64,000 nt of DNA, taken from Pseudolysobacter antarcticus. GTDB lineage: Bacteria; Pseudomonadota; Gammaproteobacteria; Xanthomonadales; Rhodanobacteraceae. The DNA lies in contig NZ_CP035704.1 in assembly GCF_004168365.1 (NCBI RefSeq), forward strand, positions 4,030,001 through 4,094,000, read 5' to 3'. How positions within the stretch are numbered: position 1 is the first letter of the stretch; each line of letters starts with the position of its first letter. The notes beneath the pieces were generated by a model, which was given only the letters and a program-made list of their open reading frames with translations, searched no databases and was not told the origin of the DNA. Made by a program: the position numbers and the translations under genes. Below, one piece after another: positions 9,240-17,956 of this stretch.

Positions 9240-10415
9240 TCAATTCGCGCGTGCCTTGAGCGCGACGACCGCCGGCAATTCCTTGCCTTCGAGAAATTCG
9301 AGGAATGCGCCGCCGCCAGTGGAGATATACGAAATTTTTTCCGCGACGCCGTATTTTTCCACCGCGGCAATCGTGTCGCCGCCGCCGGCAATCGAAAACG
9401 CGTTCGAGTCTGCGATCGCATGCGCGAGCGTTTCGGTGCCGCCGCCGAATTGATCGAACTCGAATACGCCGACCGGGCCGTTCCACACCACCGTGCCGGC
9501 TTGCGCGATCATCGCCGCATAACGCTTGGCGGTGTCGGGGCCGATGTCGAGAATCATGTCATCAGCCGCGACATCGGCGACCTGTTTGACGGTCGCAGCA
9601 GCATCGGCGGAAAACGCTTTCGCGACGACGACATCGCTCGGAATCGGTACGTCCGCACCACGCGCCTTGGCGTCGGCAATGACTTTTTTCGCAGCGTCGA
9701 GCAGATCGTTTTCGACCAGCGATTTGCCGATCGCAAAACCGGCGGCGGCGATAAACGTGTTGGCAATGCCACCGCCGACGATGAGCTGATCGACCTTCGC
9801 CGCGAGCGTTTCGAGCAAGGTCAGTTTGGTCGATACTTTCGAGCCGGCGACGATCGCTAGTAACGGTCGCGCCGGATGCAACAGCGCCTTGCCGAGCGCA
9901 TCGAGTTCGGCGCTGAGCAGCGGGCCGGCGGCAGCAATCGGCGCGAAGCGGATCACGCCATGCGTGCTCGCCTGGGCGCGATGCGCGGTGCCGAATGCAT
10001 CCATCACAAACACATCGCACAACGCCGCATATTTTTTCGCCAGCGCCTCGTCGTCCTTGCCTTCGCCGATATTCATGCGGCAATTTTCCAGCAGCACAAC
10101 TTCGCCGGCGGCGACCTCCACGCCATCGAGATAATCACGTTGCAGGCGCACCGGCTGGCCGAGCGCATGCGCCAGCCACTCAGCGACTGGCTGCAAAGAT
10201 TCGGATGCCTCGAAGCTGCCTTCCTTCGGACGCCCGATATGCGACATCACCAACACCTTGGCGCCCGCATCGCGCGCGAGCTTGATCGTCGGCAACGCGG
10301 CTTCGAGGCGCTGCGTGGCCGTGATCCGGCCATCCTTGAGCGGCACGTTCAGATCCTCGCGGATCAGCACGCGTTTGCCGCGCAGGTCGAGATCGGTCAT
10401 GCGGATAAAGGTCAT
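9240..10415 (-). CDS. pgk: Phosphoglycerate kinase
   Basis: A 391-residue glycolytic enzyme interconverting 1,3-bisphosphoglycerate plus ADP with 3-phosphoglycerate plus ATP. Visible signatures are [14 protein letters not shown] at the N-terminus, [11 protein letters not shown], the hinge region [13 protein letters not shown] and, near the C-terminus, the nucleotide loop [19 protein letters not shown]. The length matches the bacterial monomer. Starts at ATG 10415. A plausible sigma-70 promoter lies 54 bases upstream. Confidence 0.97.
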   Translation of the reverse strand: MTFIRMTDLDLRGKRVLIREDLNVPLKDGRITATQRLEAALPTIKLARDAGAKVLVMSHIGRPKEGSFEASESLQPVAEWLAHALGQPVRLQRDYLDGVEVAAGEVVLLENCRMNIGEGKDDEALAKKYAALCDVFVMDAFGTAHRAQASTHGVIRFAPIAAAGPLLSAELDALGKALLHPARPLLAIVAGSKVSTKLTLLETLAAKVDQLIVGGGIANTFIAAAGFAIGKSLVENDLLDAAKKVIADAKARGADVPIPSDVVVAKAFSADAAATVKQVADVAADDMILDIGPDTAKRYAAMIAQAGTVVWNGPVGVFEFDQFGGGTETLAHAIADSNAFSIAGGGDTIAAVEKYGVAEKISYISTGGGAFLEFLEGKELPAVVALKARAN

Positions 10416-10468
10416 TTCGGCTCCAGAGGCGAGGCGCGATCCGGCTGGCTTGCCGCTCGCGACCTCGC

Positions 10469-10496
10469 ATTATGCCGTCATGAACTGCGCATGCAA
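10469..10496 (-). promoter_or_regulatory. Candidate sigma-70 promoter of pgk
   Basis: On the minus strand TTGCAT (10496-10491) is followed after 16 bases by CATAAT (10474-10469), close to the sigma-70 consensus and 54 bases before the pgk start codon. It also lies just downstream of the YXWGXW gene, so pgk may be transcribed independently of that gene. Confidence 0.4.
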
Positions 10497-10520
10497 AACG
10501 GCATGCGCGTGTCTTGCGGG

Positions 10521-10838
10521 TTAACGATGACGCGCCCAATAGCCGTCATGGAAACGCCAGTTCGGCCCGGCGTGTTCCCAGTACGCGGCGCGATATTCGT
10601 AGCCCGGACGTCCGCGCACCCAATAGCCATTCGCCCACACGTGGCGATGACCATCCCAGCGCCAATATCCCGGCGCCCACACATAACCAACCCGCGCAGC
10701 GGGCACCACTTCAACTGCACGCTCCGGCGGCGCAACGCCGATATTCACGCCGAGAAAAACCCCGGCAGCGGCAGGTTGCGATAAGACGGCGGTAGCGAGT
10801 CCGCCAGCGACGATCAGCGATAAGATTTGCTTGCGCAT
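10521..10838 (-). CDS. YXWGXW-repeat periplasmic protein
   Basis: A 105-residue small exported protein with a signal peptide (LSLIVAGGLATAVLSQPAAAG). The mature part is rich in Trp, Tyr, Gly and His, with near-repeats such as YVWAPGYWRWDG, HVWANGYWVRGR and WRFHDGYWARHR. This is the YXWGXW repeat pattern of small proteobacterial envelope proteins of unknown function. ATG at 10838 has a strong GGGAGA ribosome-binding site 5 bases upstream. It lies upstream of pgk on the same strand, but no functional link is evident. Confidence 0.82.
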   Translation of the reverse strand: MRKQILSLIVAGGLATAVLSQPAAAGVFLGVNIGVAPPERAVEVVPAARVGYVWAPGYWRWDGHRHVWANGYWVRGRPGYEYRAAYWEHAGPNWRFHDGYWARHR

Positions 10839-11386
10839 AAAGTTCTCCCGAGTAGTTGGACCATGACGCCAGTTTCTGGTGTCGTGATCCGAAAAACGTT
10901 CGGGAGATAGTGGCGTTGACGGGTGTCTGCCGCGCGTTCAGGTTTCGGCAAGCAAGCGCAAGCGCCTCAATAGATGTGTGGAATATAAAATTACCTCCAC
11001 GACTTGGACTCTCGTCGACATTCTCAATGCTGATTCGCATACCGGCACGCATCACCACATAGACCCAAGAGGCACCCAATCAGGAGGCAAAAGCCCATTG
11101 CGGGCTGGACTCGGATTTCATGTGTCAATGCAAGATCAGACCTCTCTAAGACCCCGTCCCTAAAATCCTCTACGCACCGCAATCTTTTGAACGCATAGAG
11201 AAGATAAAGACGCACGGCAAGCTGGCGAAGGCCGCCGAACATTGGTGATCCAGCACTTACGCGCCATGCATAAGTGCGACTCCAACCGCTGGCACCGCCG
11301 ATCGAGTAAAGTTCGGTTTGAAACCGAGGCTTTGGTTCAGCAATTTCTTTGCGGCTGAGCCGCAGCAGTTTCGTGGGAGAGTAAAA
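10839..11386. other. Long intergenic region without a supported gene
   Basis: These 548 bases are richer in A+T than the flanking metabolic genes. The best open frame is a minus-strand stretch at 11024-11242 with a hydrophobic segment (MGFCLLIGCLLGLCG) but no ribosome-binding site or recognised family. A short inverted repeat, GCACTTA (11253-11259) and TAAGTGC (11271-11277), could form a hairpin. A second small stem, GCGGC/GCCGC, lies shortly before 11387. I see no tRNA or transposon end. Confidence 0.4.
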
Positions 11387-11860
11387 ATGAACTTTGGTGA
11401 ATGGCTAGGGGTAATCAGCTTACTCGTTGCGTTGCTTGGAACACGGCAGCAGCGAGGAGAGATAGGTTCCGCGACAAAAGTGGCGAGCACCAAATTCAAA
11501 GCAGAAATCAACAAATATGCCGCAGCAAGACGAAACAAACTTACTGCGATGATCGACTGTCCTAGTTTCTTTCTAGCTGACGTATTGTTCAAAATTGGTG
11601 CCCTCGGAATACTTTTTTGGACCATTTTTTCAGTGAATGGCGCGACCGTGACTTCGGAAAATGGGCTAGCCCTAAGAGCGGGCTTCAATGCGGCCGCGCA
11701 TATGGCCGTAAGCCTTCTAGTAGGGATAATTTTCGGTACACTCCTGAATGTCTATTCGGCCGTAAAGGAAAGAATGCGGCTCGCAACATTGGCCGGTTTA
11801 AGTCCCGCCTCCGCATTCGGTCCTCGTACACAAGTTGCTGCGCCTAGCAGTATTGATTGA
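11387..11860 (+). CDS. Hypothetical membrane protein, A+T-richer than neighbours
   Basis: A 157-residue protein with no recognised family. It has an N-terminal hydrophobic stretch (EWLGVISLLVALLG), a polar segment with many Lys/Ala residues, and two further likely membrane helices (about residues 67-87 around IGALGILFWTIFSV, and 104-122 around AVSLLVGIIFGTLL). ATG at 11387 is preceded by GGGAGAG at good spacing; an upstream ATG at 11318 has no such site. One sampled 60-base line is about 45% GC, unlike the glycolytic genes around it, which may mean horizontal gain. It sits alone between the unassigned stretch and the SDR gene. Confidence 0.55.
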   Translation: MNFGEWLGVISLLVALLGTRQQRGEIGSATKVASTKFKAEINKYAAARRNKLTAMIDCPSFFLADVLFKIGALGILFWTIFSVNGATVTSENGLALRAGFNAAAHMAVSLLVGIIFGTLLNVYSAVKERMRLATLAGLSPASAFGPRTQVAAPSSID

Positions 11861-12173
11861 ATAAGCACAGCCAGAGCGCTAGCGTGCAGCCAAGGATCGC
11901 GTCTTGTAATCACACATAACCTTGCGCGCGAGATCTTCTGACCATTGCAGTACGCAAACTCAAATGATCGCCATTTGCTTGTAGTGAACTTGCATCTGCA
12001 ATGACGGCGTTTTGATCTGTCGCTCATATTCGTACTTTCGACATTTGCCGGCCAGAATCCCCGAAGTTCATTCGAAACCGGGCAAAATACGCCGTTGGCG
12101 GCGCGCAGTCTGCGAATCGCCCCGCGCACTACGCGCAGCCCCCTGCCCACTCGATGACGGAATACGCTTTGTG
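11861..12173. other. Intergenic region upstream of the SDR gene
   Basis: These 313 bases between the hypothetical membrane protein and the SDR gene hold no convincing gene. Open frames on both strands give arginine-rich translations typical of non-coding frames. The promoter of the SDR gene should lie here, but I could not define it. Confidence 0.4.
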
Positions 12174-13745
12174 ATGATGAAAACGGCCACCCCGCAACCG
12201 CCGGATGCGGCTGACCTTGCGCTGCTCGAACGCCTGCGTGCGGCGGCGGAACTGCTCGAAGCGGTCGCTGCCGACCGTGGTCTGCTGGAACGATTACCCG
12301 ACGATGACTGCAAGCGCTTGAACCAGGCGGTCGCTCGGGTCTATGCCCCCGACCCGGCCGTGCGCCGGCAAAAACGCAAGACCGCCTTACGCGAGCGCAA
12401 CAAGGAGCAGATCCGCGTCGAAGAGGCTCTGCTCAACCAGACCGGCATCCGCACGCTGCGCCGCAAGCCCGTGTTCACCACGCCGAACGTGTTTCCACCC
12501 AAGGGCTTCACGGCGCACGACAGCGATAGCGATGAGCCGCAGCAACGCGAAACGATCGAGCCGCAGCATTGCTATGTCTGCAAGCAAAAATATTCGACCA
12601 TCGATGTATTCTACGACCAGCTCTGCCCGACCTGCGCTGCGTTCAATTTCGCCAAGCGCAGCGAGCTGGCCGACCTGCACGGCCGCGTTGCATTGCTGAC
12701 CGGCGGTCGCGTAAAGATCGGCTATCAGGCCGGACTAAAACTGCTGCGCGCTGGCGCCGAACTGATCGTGACCACGCGCTTTCCGCGTGATTCCGCAGCG
12801 CGCTACGCCGAGGAAGAAGACTTCGGAGAATGGGGCCATCGCTTGCAGATTTTCGGCCTCGACTTGCGCCACACGCCGAGTGTCGAGGCGTTCTGTCAGG
12901 AACTGGTCGCGACCCGGACGCGTCTTGATTTCATCATCAACAACGCGTGCCAGACCGTGCGCCGGCCGCCCGAGTTCTACGCGCACATGATGGACGGCGA
13001 AACCGCCGCGCTGCACGACACACCGGAACGCGTGCGCAAACTGGTCGGCCATTACGAGGGCCTGCGCAGTTCGCAGATCCTGCCCGATACGCCATCCGCG
13101 CTGGCGGCGCGTGGTGGTGGCGCATCGGCGATTCCCGGACTGACGCGTGCCGCCGAGCTGTCGCAGATTCCGCTGCTCCCCGAGGAATTGCTGGCACAGT
13201 CGCACCTATTCCCCGAAGGCCGCCTCGACCAGGATCTGCAGCAGATCGACCTGCGCGGCCGCAATTCATGGCGTCTGCAGATGGACGAAGTGCCTTCGGT
13301 CGAACTGCTCGAAGTGCAACTGGTCAACGCGATCGCGCCGTTCATCATCAACGCGCGCCTGAAACCGTTGATGCTGCGCACACCGGGGCGCGACAAGCAC
13401 ATCGTCAACGTGTCTGCGGTGGAGGGCCAGTTCTACCGCAACTTCAAGACCACCAAACACCCGCACACGAACATGGCGAAGGCCGCGCTCAACATGATGA
13501 CGCGCACCGCGGCGACCGATTACCACAACGACGGCATCCACATGAACAGCGTCGACACCGGGTGGGTGACCGACGAGGATCCGGCGGAAATCGCTGCGAA
13601 AAAGGTGCTGGAGGAACGCTTCCATCCACCGCTCGACATCCTCGACGGTGCCGCGCGGATCGTCGATCCGATCATCAGCGGCATTAATACCGGCGAGCAC
13701 GTGTGGGGGAAATTCTTGAAGGATTACAAGCCGACGGATTGGTAA
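12174..13745 (+). CDS. SDR-family protein with N-terminal zinc ribbon, catalytic Tyr replaced
   Basis: A 523-residue protein. Residues 1-125 are charged and helical. Residues about 131-155 hold two CxxC pairs (CYVC and CPTC), a likely zinc ribbon. From residue 175 a Rossmann fold of the short-chain dehydrogenase type begins, with TGGRVKIGYQAGLKLLRAGA as nucleotide-binding motif, then FIINNACQT and NVSAVEGQ (the catalytic Ser position). In the active-site helix HTNMAKAALNMM the lysine (about residue 435) is kept, but the usual tyrosine four residues before it is Thr. A tandem ATG at 12174/12177 is used; GTG at 12171 is an alternative. Substrate is unknown. It is transcribed against the flanking glycolytic genes. 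Confidence 0.75.
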   Translation: MMKTATPQPPDAADLALLERLRAAAELLEAVAADRGLLERLPDDDCKRLNQAVARVYAPDPAVRRQKRKTALRERNKEQIRVEEALLNQTGIRTLRRKPVFTTPNVFPPKGFTAHDSDSDEPQQRETIEPQHCYVCKQKYSTIDVFYDQLCPTCAAFNFAKRSELADLHGRVALLTGGRVKIGYQAGLKLLRAGAELIVTTRFPRDSAARYAEEEDFGEWGHRLQIFGLDLRHTPSVEAFCQELVATRTRLDFIINNACQTVRRPPEFYAHMMDGETAALHDTPERVRKLVGHYEGLRSSQILPDTPSALAARGGGASAIPGLTRAAELSQIPLLPEELLAQSHLFPEGRLDQDLQQIDLRGRNSWRLQMDEVPSVELLEVQLVNAIAPFIINARLKPLMLRTPGRDKHIVNVSAVEGQFYRNFKTTKHPHTNMAKAALNMMTRTAATDYHNDGIHMNSVDTGWVTDEDPAEIAAKKVLEERFHPPLDILDGAARIVDPIISGINTGEHVWGKFLKDYKPTDW

Positions 13746-13803
13746 ACACGGCTGGCGTTGCGGTGCCGGTTGCGCGGTCGTTTTGCAGCGCAAATACAAA
13801 AGA

Positions 13804-13838
13804 CAAAAAAATCCCCCGCATGCGAGGCAATGCGGGGG
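13804..13838 (-). terminator. Intrinsic terminator of gap
   Basis: A 9-bp perfect stem, CCCCCGCAT (13813-13821) and ATGCGGGGG (13830-13838), is followed on the minus strand by a run of T from 13812 down to about 13805. It sits just after the gap stop codon and also lies in the convergent gap with the SDR gene. Confidence 0.8.
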
Positions 13839-13874
13839 CCGGTTTTACGCAGATTTTTTAACGTGCAGATTCGA

Positions 13875-14888
13875 TCAGCGTGCAGCGATCAGCGCGAGCG
13901 TGGTATCGAGCATGCGGTTCGAGAAACCCCATTCGTTGTCGTACCACGACAGTACCTTGACCATCGTGCCGCCCATGACTTTGGTCAGCGTGGCATCGTA
14001 GACCGAGCTGCGTGGATCGTGATTGAAATCGACTGAAACCAACGGCTTGGTATTGACGCCGATGATGCCCTTGAACGCACCTTCGGAGGCTTCTTTCATC
14101 ACCGCGTCGATTTCTTCTTTGCTGGTAGCGCGTGCGGCGACAAAACAAAGATCGACCACCGAGACATTGATGGTCGGCACGCGCATCGAGAAACCGTCGA
14201 GCTTGCCGTTGAGTTCCGGCAACACCAATCCGACTGCCGCGGCGGCGCCGGTTTTGGTCGGGATCTGGCTCATGGTTGCCGAGCGTGCGCGACGCAGATC
14301 GCTGTGGAATACGTCGGTCAAAACCTGATCGTTGGTGTAGGCGTGAATGGTCGTCATCAAGCCATGCACGATGCCGATTTTTTCGTGCAGCACTTTCGCC
14401 AGCGGCGCGAGGCAGTTGGTGGTGCATGACGCATTCGAAATCACCTGATGCGCGGCGGTCAGGGTGTGATGATTGACACCGTAGACGATCGTGCCATCGA
14501 CATCTTTATCGCCGGGTGCGGAGATGATCACCTTCTTCGCACCGGCCGCAATATGCGCGCCAGCCTTGGCCTTGCTGGTGAAAAAACCGGTGCATTCGAG
14601 CACGACATCGACACCCAGTGCGCCCCACGGCAACTTGGCCGGATCACGCTCGGCGAACACCTTGATGCGATCGCCCTTGATGATCAGATCGCCGCCATCC
14701 ACCTCGACTTCATGCGGAAAACGACCATGCGCGGTGTCGTAACGCGTGAGGTGCGCGTTGGTTTCGGCGTCGCCCAGATCGTTGATCGCGACCACCTGGA
14801 TTTCGTGCGTGCGATTCGATTCGTACAACGCGCGCAGGATATTGCGACCGATGCGACCGTAACCGTTGATGGCGACTTTAATGGGCAT
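13875..14888 (-). CDS. gap: Glyceraldehyde-3-phosphate dehydrogenase
   Basis: A 337-residue enzyme that oxidises glyceraldehyde-3-phosphate to 1,3-bisphosphoglycerate with NAD. The N-terminal [13 protein letters not shown] is the Rossmann motif, and [18 protein letters not shown] contains the active-site Cys near residue 155. The C-terminal [13 protein letters not shown] is also canonical. Starts at ATG 14888 with GGAG upstream. tkt ends 45 bases upstream, so the two may share a transcript, and a terminator follows the stop. Confidence 0.97.
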   Translation of the reverse strand: MPIKVAINGYGRIGRNILRALYESNRTHEIQVVAINDLGDAETNAHLTRYDTAHGRFPHEVEVDGGDLIIKGDRIKVFAERDPAKLPWGALGVDVVLECTGFFTSKAKAGAHIAAGAKKVIISAPGDKDVDGTIVYGVNHHTLTAAHQVISNASCTTNCLAPLAKVLHEKIGIVHGLMTTIHAYTNDQVLTDVFHSDLRRARSATMSQIPTKTGAAAAVGLVLPELNGKLDGFSMRVPTINVSVVDLCFVAARATSKEEIDAVMKEASEGAFKGIIGVNTKPLVSVDFNHDPRSSVYDATLTKVMGGTMVKVLSWYDNEWGFSNRMLDTTLALIAAR

Positions 14889-14933
14889 GTAGCGACTCCA
14901 GGCAGTGAGGCGAGTGGGCGGGTATTTTAGCGC

Positions 14934-16928
14934 TTAAAGTAGTGCTTTCGCAGCAGCCAGCACATGTTCGGCGGTGATGCCGAAATGCTTGTACAGAGCT
15001 TCCGCCGGCGCCGATGCGCCAAAACTGTCAATGCCGATCACAGCGCCATCCAGCCCGACATATTTGCGCCAGAAGTCGGTAACGCCCGCTTCGACCGCGA
15101 CACGTTTGCGACACCAGCCCGGCAATACGCCTTCGCGATATTCCAGCGGTTGCGCATCGAACACGTCAGTACTCGGCATCGAAACCACGCGCACACCTAT
15201 ACCTTGCGCATCGAGTTCGCGCGCGGCGTGCATCGCGAGTTCGACTTCGGAACCGGTCGCCATGAGGATGATCTGCACCTTGGCATTCAGCGGATCGAGC
15301 AGCACATAACCGCCACGCGCGATATCGGCCAATTGGGTTTTGTCGCGCAGCTGATGCTGCAGATTCTGACGCGAGAAAATCAGGCAACTCGGGCCATCGC
15401 GGCGCTCGATCGCGGCCTTCCACGCGACCGCCGATTCCACCGCATCACAAGGCCGCCAGACATGGTTGTTCGGGATGTAGCGCAGGCTCGCCAGATGCTC
15501 GACCGGTTGATGCGTCGGGCCGTCTTCGCCGAGGCCGATCGAGTCATGCGTGAACACGTGGATCGCGCCGGCTGGAATCAGCGCGCTCATGCGCAACGCG
15601 TTACGCGAATAATCCGAGAACACGAGGAAAGTGGCGTCATACGGAATCAGCGCGCCGTGCAGCGCGATGCCGTTGCTGATCGCGCTCATGCCGAATTCGC
15701 GCACGCCGTAATAAACGTAGTTGCCGTTCTCGTCGCCGAGCTTGATATCACGCGAGCCTTTCCACAACGTGAGGTTGGAATGCGCGAGATCGGCCGAACC
15801 GCCGATCAGTTCCGGCAACAGCGGGCCGAACGCATCCAACGCCATTTGCGATGCCTTGCGTGACGCAACGACCGGGCCTTCGTGTTGCAGTTTCACGATA
15901 TACGCCTGAGCGCTGAGCTCCCAGCCGTGCGGCAGATCGCCGTTGATGCGGCGCTGCAATTCGGCGGCCAGATCGGGATGCGCATTTGTATACTTTGCGA
16001 ATACCGCGTGCCAGGTTTGTTCGCGCGCCTCGCCTTTCAACTGCGCATTCCACGAGGCGTAGATTTCCTGCGGAATGACGAACGGGGCGTGGCTCCAACC
16101 GAGCGCGGCGCGCGCGCCGGCGATTTCCTCGGCACCGAGCGGCGCACCGTGCGCGCCTTCGGTGCCGGCCTTTTTCGGCGCGCCAAAACCGATCACGGTC
16201 TTGCAGCAGATCAAGGTCGGCATGTCGTGCGTTTTTGCCTGCGCGATCGCGGCATGCACGGCGTCGGCATTGTGGCCATCGACGTGACGAATCACCTTCC
16301 AGCCATACGCCTCGAAACGCGCGGGCGTGTCGTCGCGAAACCAGCCGACCACCTTGCCGTCGATCGAAATATCGTTATCGTCGTAGATCGCGATGAGCTT
16401 GCCGAGCTTAAGCGCGCCGGCCAACGAGCAGACTTCGTGCGAGATGCCTTCCATCAGGCAACCGTCGCCGAGCAGCACGTAGGTGTGGTGATCGACCACA
16501 TCAAAACCGGGCTGGTTGAAACGCGCCGCGAGCACCTTTTCCGCAAGCGCCATACCGACCGCGTTGGCCAAACCCTGACCGAGCGGGCCGGTGGTGGTTT
16601 CGACGCCCGGCGTTTCGCTGTACTCGGGATGCCCGGCGGTTTTCGAATGCAGTTGGCGGAAGCGCTTGATCTGCTCGATCGGCAAGTCGTAACCGCTCAG
16701 GTGCAACAGAGAATACAGCAGCATCGAGCCATGCCCGTTCGACAATACGAACCGATCGCGATTGAACCACTTCGGATTTTTCGGGTTGTGGCTGAGGAAA
16801 TCGTTCCACAACACTTCGGCGATATCCGCCATGCCCATCGGCGCGCCGGGATGGCCGGATTTGGCGGCTTCGACCGCGTCCATGGATAACGCACGGATGG
16901 CGTTGGCGAGCTCTCTACGGCTGGTCAT
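14934..16928 (-). CDS. tkt: Transketolase
   Basis: A 664-residue thiamine-diphosphate enzyme that moves two-carbon units between sugar phosphates in the non-oxidative pentose-phosphate pathway. It shows the N-terminal [16 protein letters not shown], the ThDP/Mg motif [14 protein letters not shown] near residue 155 and the central [17 protein letters not shown] near residue 470. The full length of the bacterial enzyme is present. The ATG at 16928 ([14 protein letters not shown]) is chosen over an upstream in-frame ATG at 16982, because homology starts here. gap follows on the same strand. Confidence 0.97.
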   Translation of the reverse strand: MTSRRELANAIRALSMDAVEAAKSGHPGAPMGMADIAEVLWNDFLSHNPKNPKWFNRDRFVLSNGHGSMLLYSLLHLSGYDLPIEQIKRFRQLHSKTAGHPEYSETPGVETTTGPLGQGLANAVGMALAEKVLAARFNQPGFDVVDHHTYVLLGDGCLMEGISHEVCSLAGALKLGKLIAIYDDNDISIDGKVVGWFRDDTPARFEAYGWKVIRHVDGHNADAVHAAIAQAKTHDMPTLICCKTVIGFGAPKKAGTEGAHGAPLGAEEIAGARAALGWSHAPFVIPQEIYASWNAQLKGEAREQTWHAVFAKYTNAHPDLAAELQRRINGDLPHGWELSAQAYIVKLQHEGPVVASRKASQMALDAFGPLLPELIGGSADLAHSNLTLWKGSRDIKLGDENGNYVYYGVREFGMSAISNGIALHGALIPYDATFLVFSDYSRNALRMSALIPAGAIHVFTHDSIGLGEDGPTHQPVEHLASLRYIPNNHVWRPCDAVESAVAWKAAIERRDGPSCLIFSRQNLQHQLRDKTQLADIARGGYVLLDPLNAKVQIILMATGSEVELAMHAARELDAQGIGVRVVSMPSTDVFDAQPLEYREGVLPGWCRKRVAVEAGVTDFWRKYVGLDGAVIGIDSFGASAPAEALYKHFGITAEHVLAAAKALL

Positions 16929-17005
16929 GCGGAACTCTCTGGTAGGGGAATCGGGGGCGGCGCGGGCCACGCAGGGCGGCATTGTCGCCGATGTGCGCCG
17001 ACCTT

Positions 17006-17028
17006 GTCGCGCGGAGATCTCGCGCGAC
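17006..17028. promoter_or_regulatory. Perfect inverted repeat upstream of tkt
   Basis: GTCGCGCG (17006-17013) and CGCGCGAC (17021-17028) flank GAGATCT, 78-100 bases before the tkt start and about 200 bases before the divergent outer-membrane protein gene. It could be an operator or a leader hairpin. No regulator is known from the sequence alone. Confidence 0.35.
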
Positions 17029-17230
17029 CGCCATGTTCAGGCATCTAAAGCCCGACTGAACAGCAAAATCCGCGAGCGGAACTATTTTCTGTACCGCTGA
17101 GTCTTGAAATGCCAGGACGATGACCATAACTTGATTGCCGTCACCACAACCGCGCCATTCAAAGAGTTTCAGCGCGCGGTTTTGGAAAATTTGAGTCACA
17201 GATTTTTTTATCAATAAGCAGGAGAAAGTC

Positions 17231-17821
17231 GTGAAAAAAACCCTATTGGCCATTGCCTTGGCGACCACCGGTTTCGCCGCGCTGTCGACATCGAGTTTCG
17301 CCGCGGATGCGGCCTATAACGGCGGTTATTTCATCAACGGCGGTGTCGGCCGCACCGAAGTCAACAAGAGTCCGTTCGATACCAACGATACCGGCTACAC
17401 CCTCAACGGCGGTTATCGCTGGGGCTTGTTCGGCGTCGAAGTCGGTTACACGGATTTGGGTTCGTACAAACAGAATGTCACGGTCGGCACCACGCCTTTG
17501 AGCCTGAAAGCCAAGGTTCATGGCCCAACCGTTGGCGGCAATGTACATATTCCGGTCGGCGACAATTTTTACGTGAGCGGTCGCGCCGGCGTTTATCACT
17601 TCGACGGCAACGCGCAACTCGGCGGCCTCGACAGCATCGGCAACGCGGTCATCGTGCGCACCAGCACTGACGGCTACAAGCCTTACGGCGGCGTTGGTGT
17701 CGGTTACGATTTTTCGAGCAATGTCAGCCTCGGTGTGAACTACGATTACTACAGCGCGAAAAAGAGCGATTTCGATCTGAGTTCCAAGATGCTTTCGGTG
17801 AATGCCGAGTACCGTTTCTAA
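17231..17821 (+). CDS. Outer-membrane beta-barrel protein
   Basis: A 196-residue protein with a signal peptide (KKTLLAIALATTGFAALSTSSFA, cleavage before ADAAY) and alternating Gly/aromatic strands through its length. It ends in VNAEYRF, the terminal aromatic signature recognised by the BAM complex. The pattern YTLNGGYRWGLFGVEVGYTDLG resembles OmpA-N-terminal/Ail-type eight-strand barrels. No ligand can be inferred. The start is GTG at 17231 with AGGAGAAA upstream. It is divergent from tkt across a 302-base region, and a strong terminator follows. Confidence 0.85.
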   Translation: MKKTLLAIALATTGFAALSTSSFAADAAYNGGYFINGGVGRTEVNKSPFDTNDTGYTLNGGYRWGLFGVEVGYTDLGSYKQNVTVGTTPLSLKAKVHGPTVGGNVHIPVGDNFYVSGRAGVYHFDGNAQLGGLDSIGNAVIVRTSTDGYKPYGGVGVGYDFSSNVSLGVNYDYYSAKKSDFDLSSKMLSVNAEYRF

Positions 17822-17879
17822 ACAGTAAACCCCGCACTCCTCCAGTACGAAAAGTCCAGGACGGACTCCACAGGTTCAT

Positions 17880-17905
17880 GGCCCGCCGGATGCGGGCCTT
17901 TTTTT
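17880..17905 (+). terminator. Intrinsic terminator of the beta-barrel gene
   Basis: GGCCCGC (17880-17886), loop CGGAT, GCGGGCC (17892-17898), followed by seven T residues (17899-17905). A textbook rho-independent terminator 59 bases after the stop codon. Confidence 0.9.
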
Positions 17906-17956
17906 GCGCGCTCGATTTTTCGGCGCGATCACAAGCTGTTCGCCGACGCCGATTGT

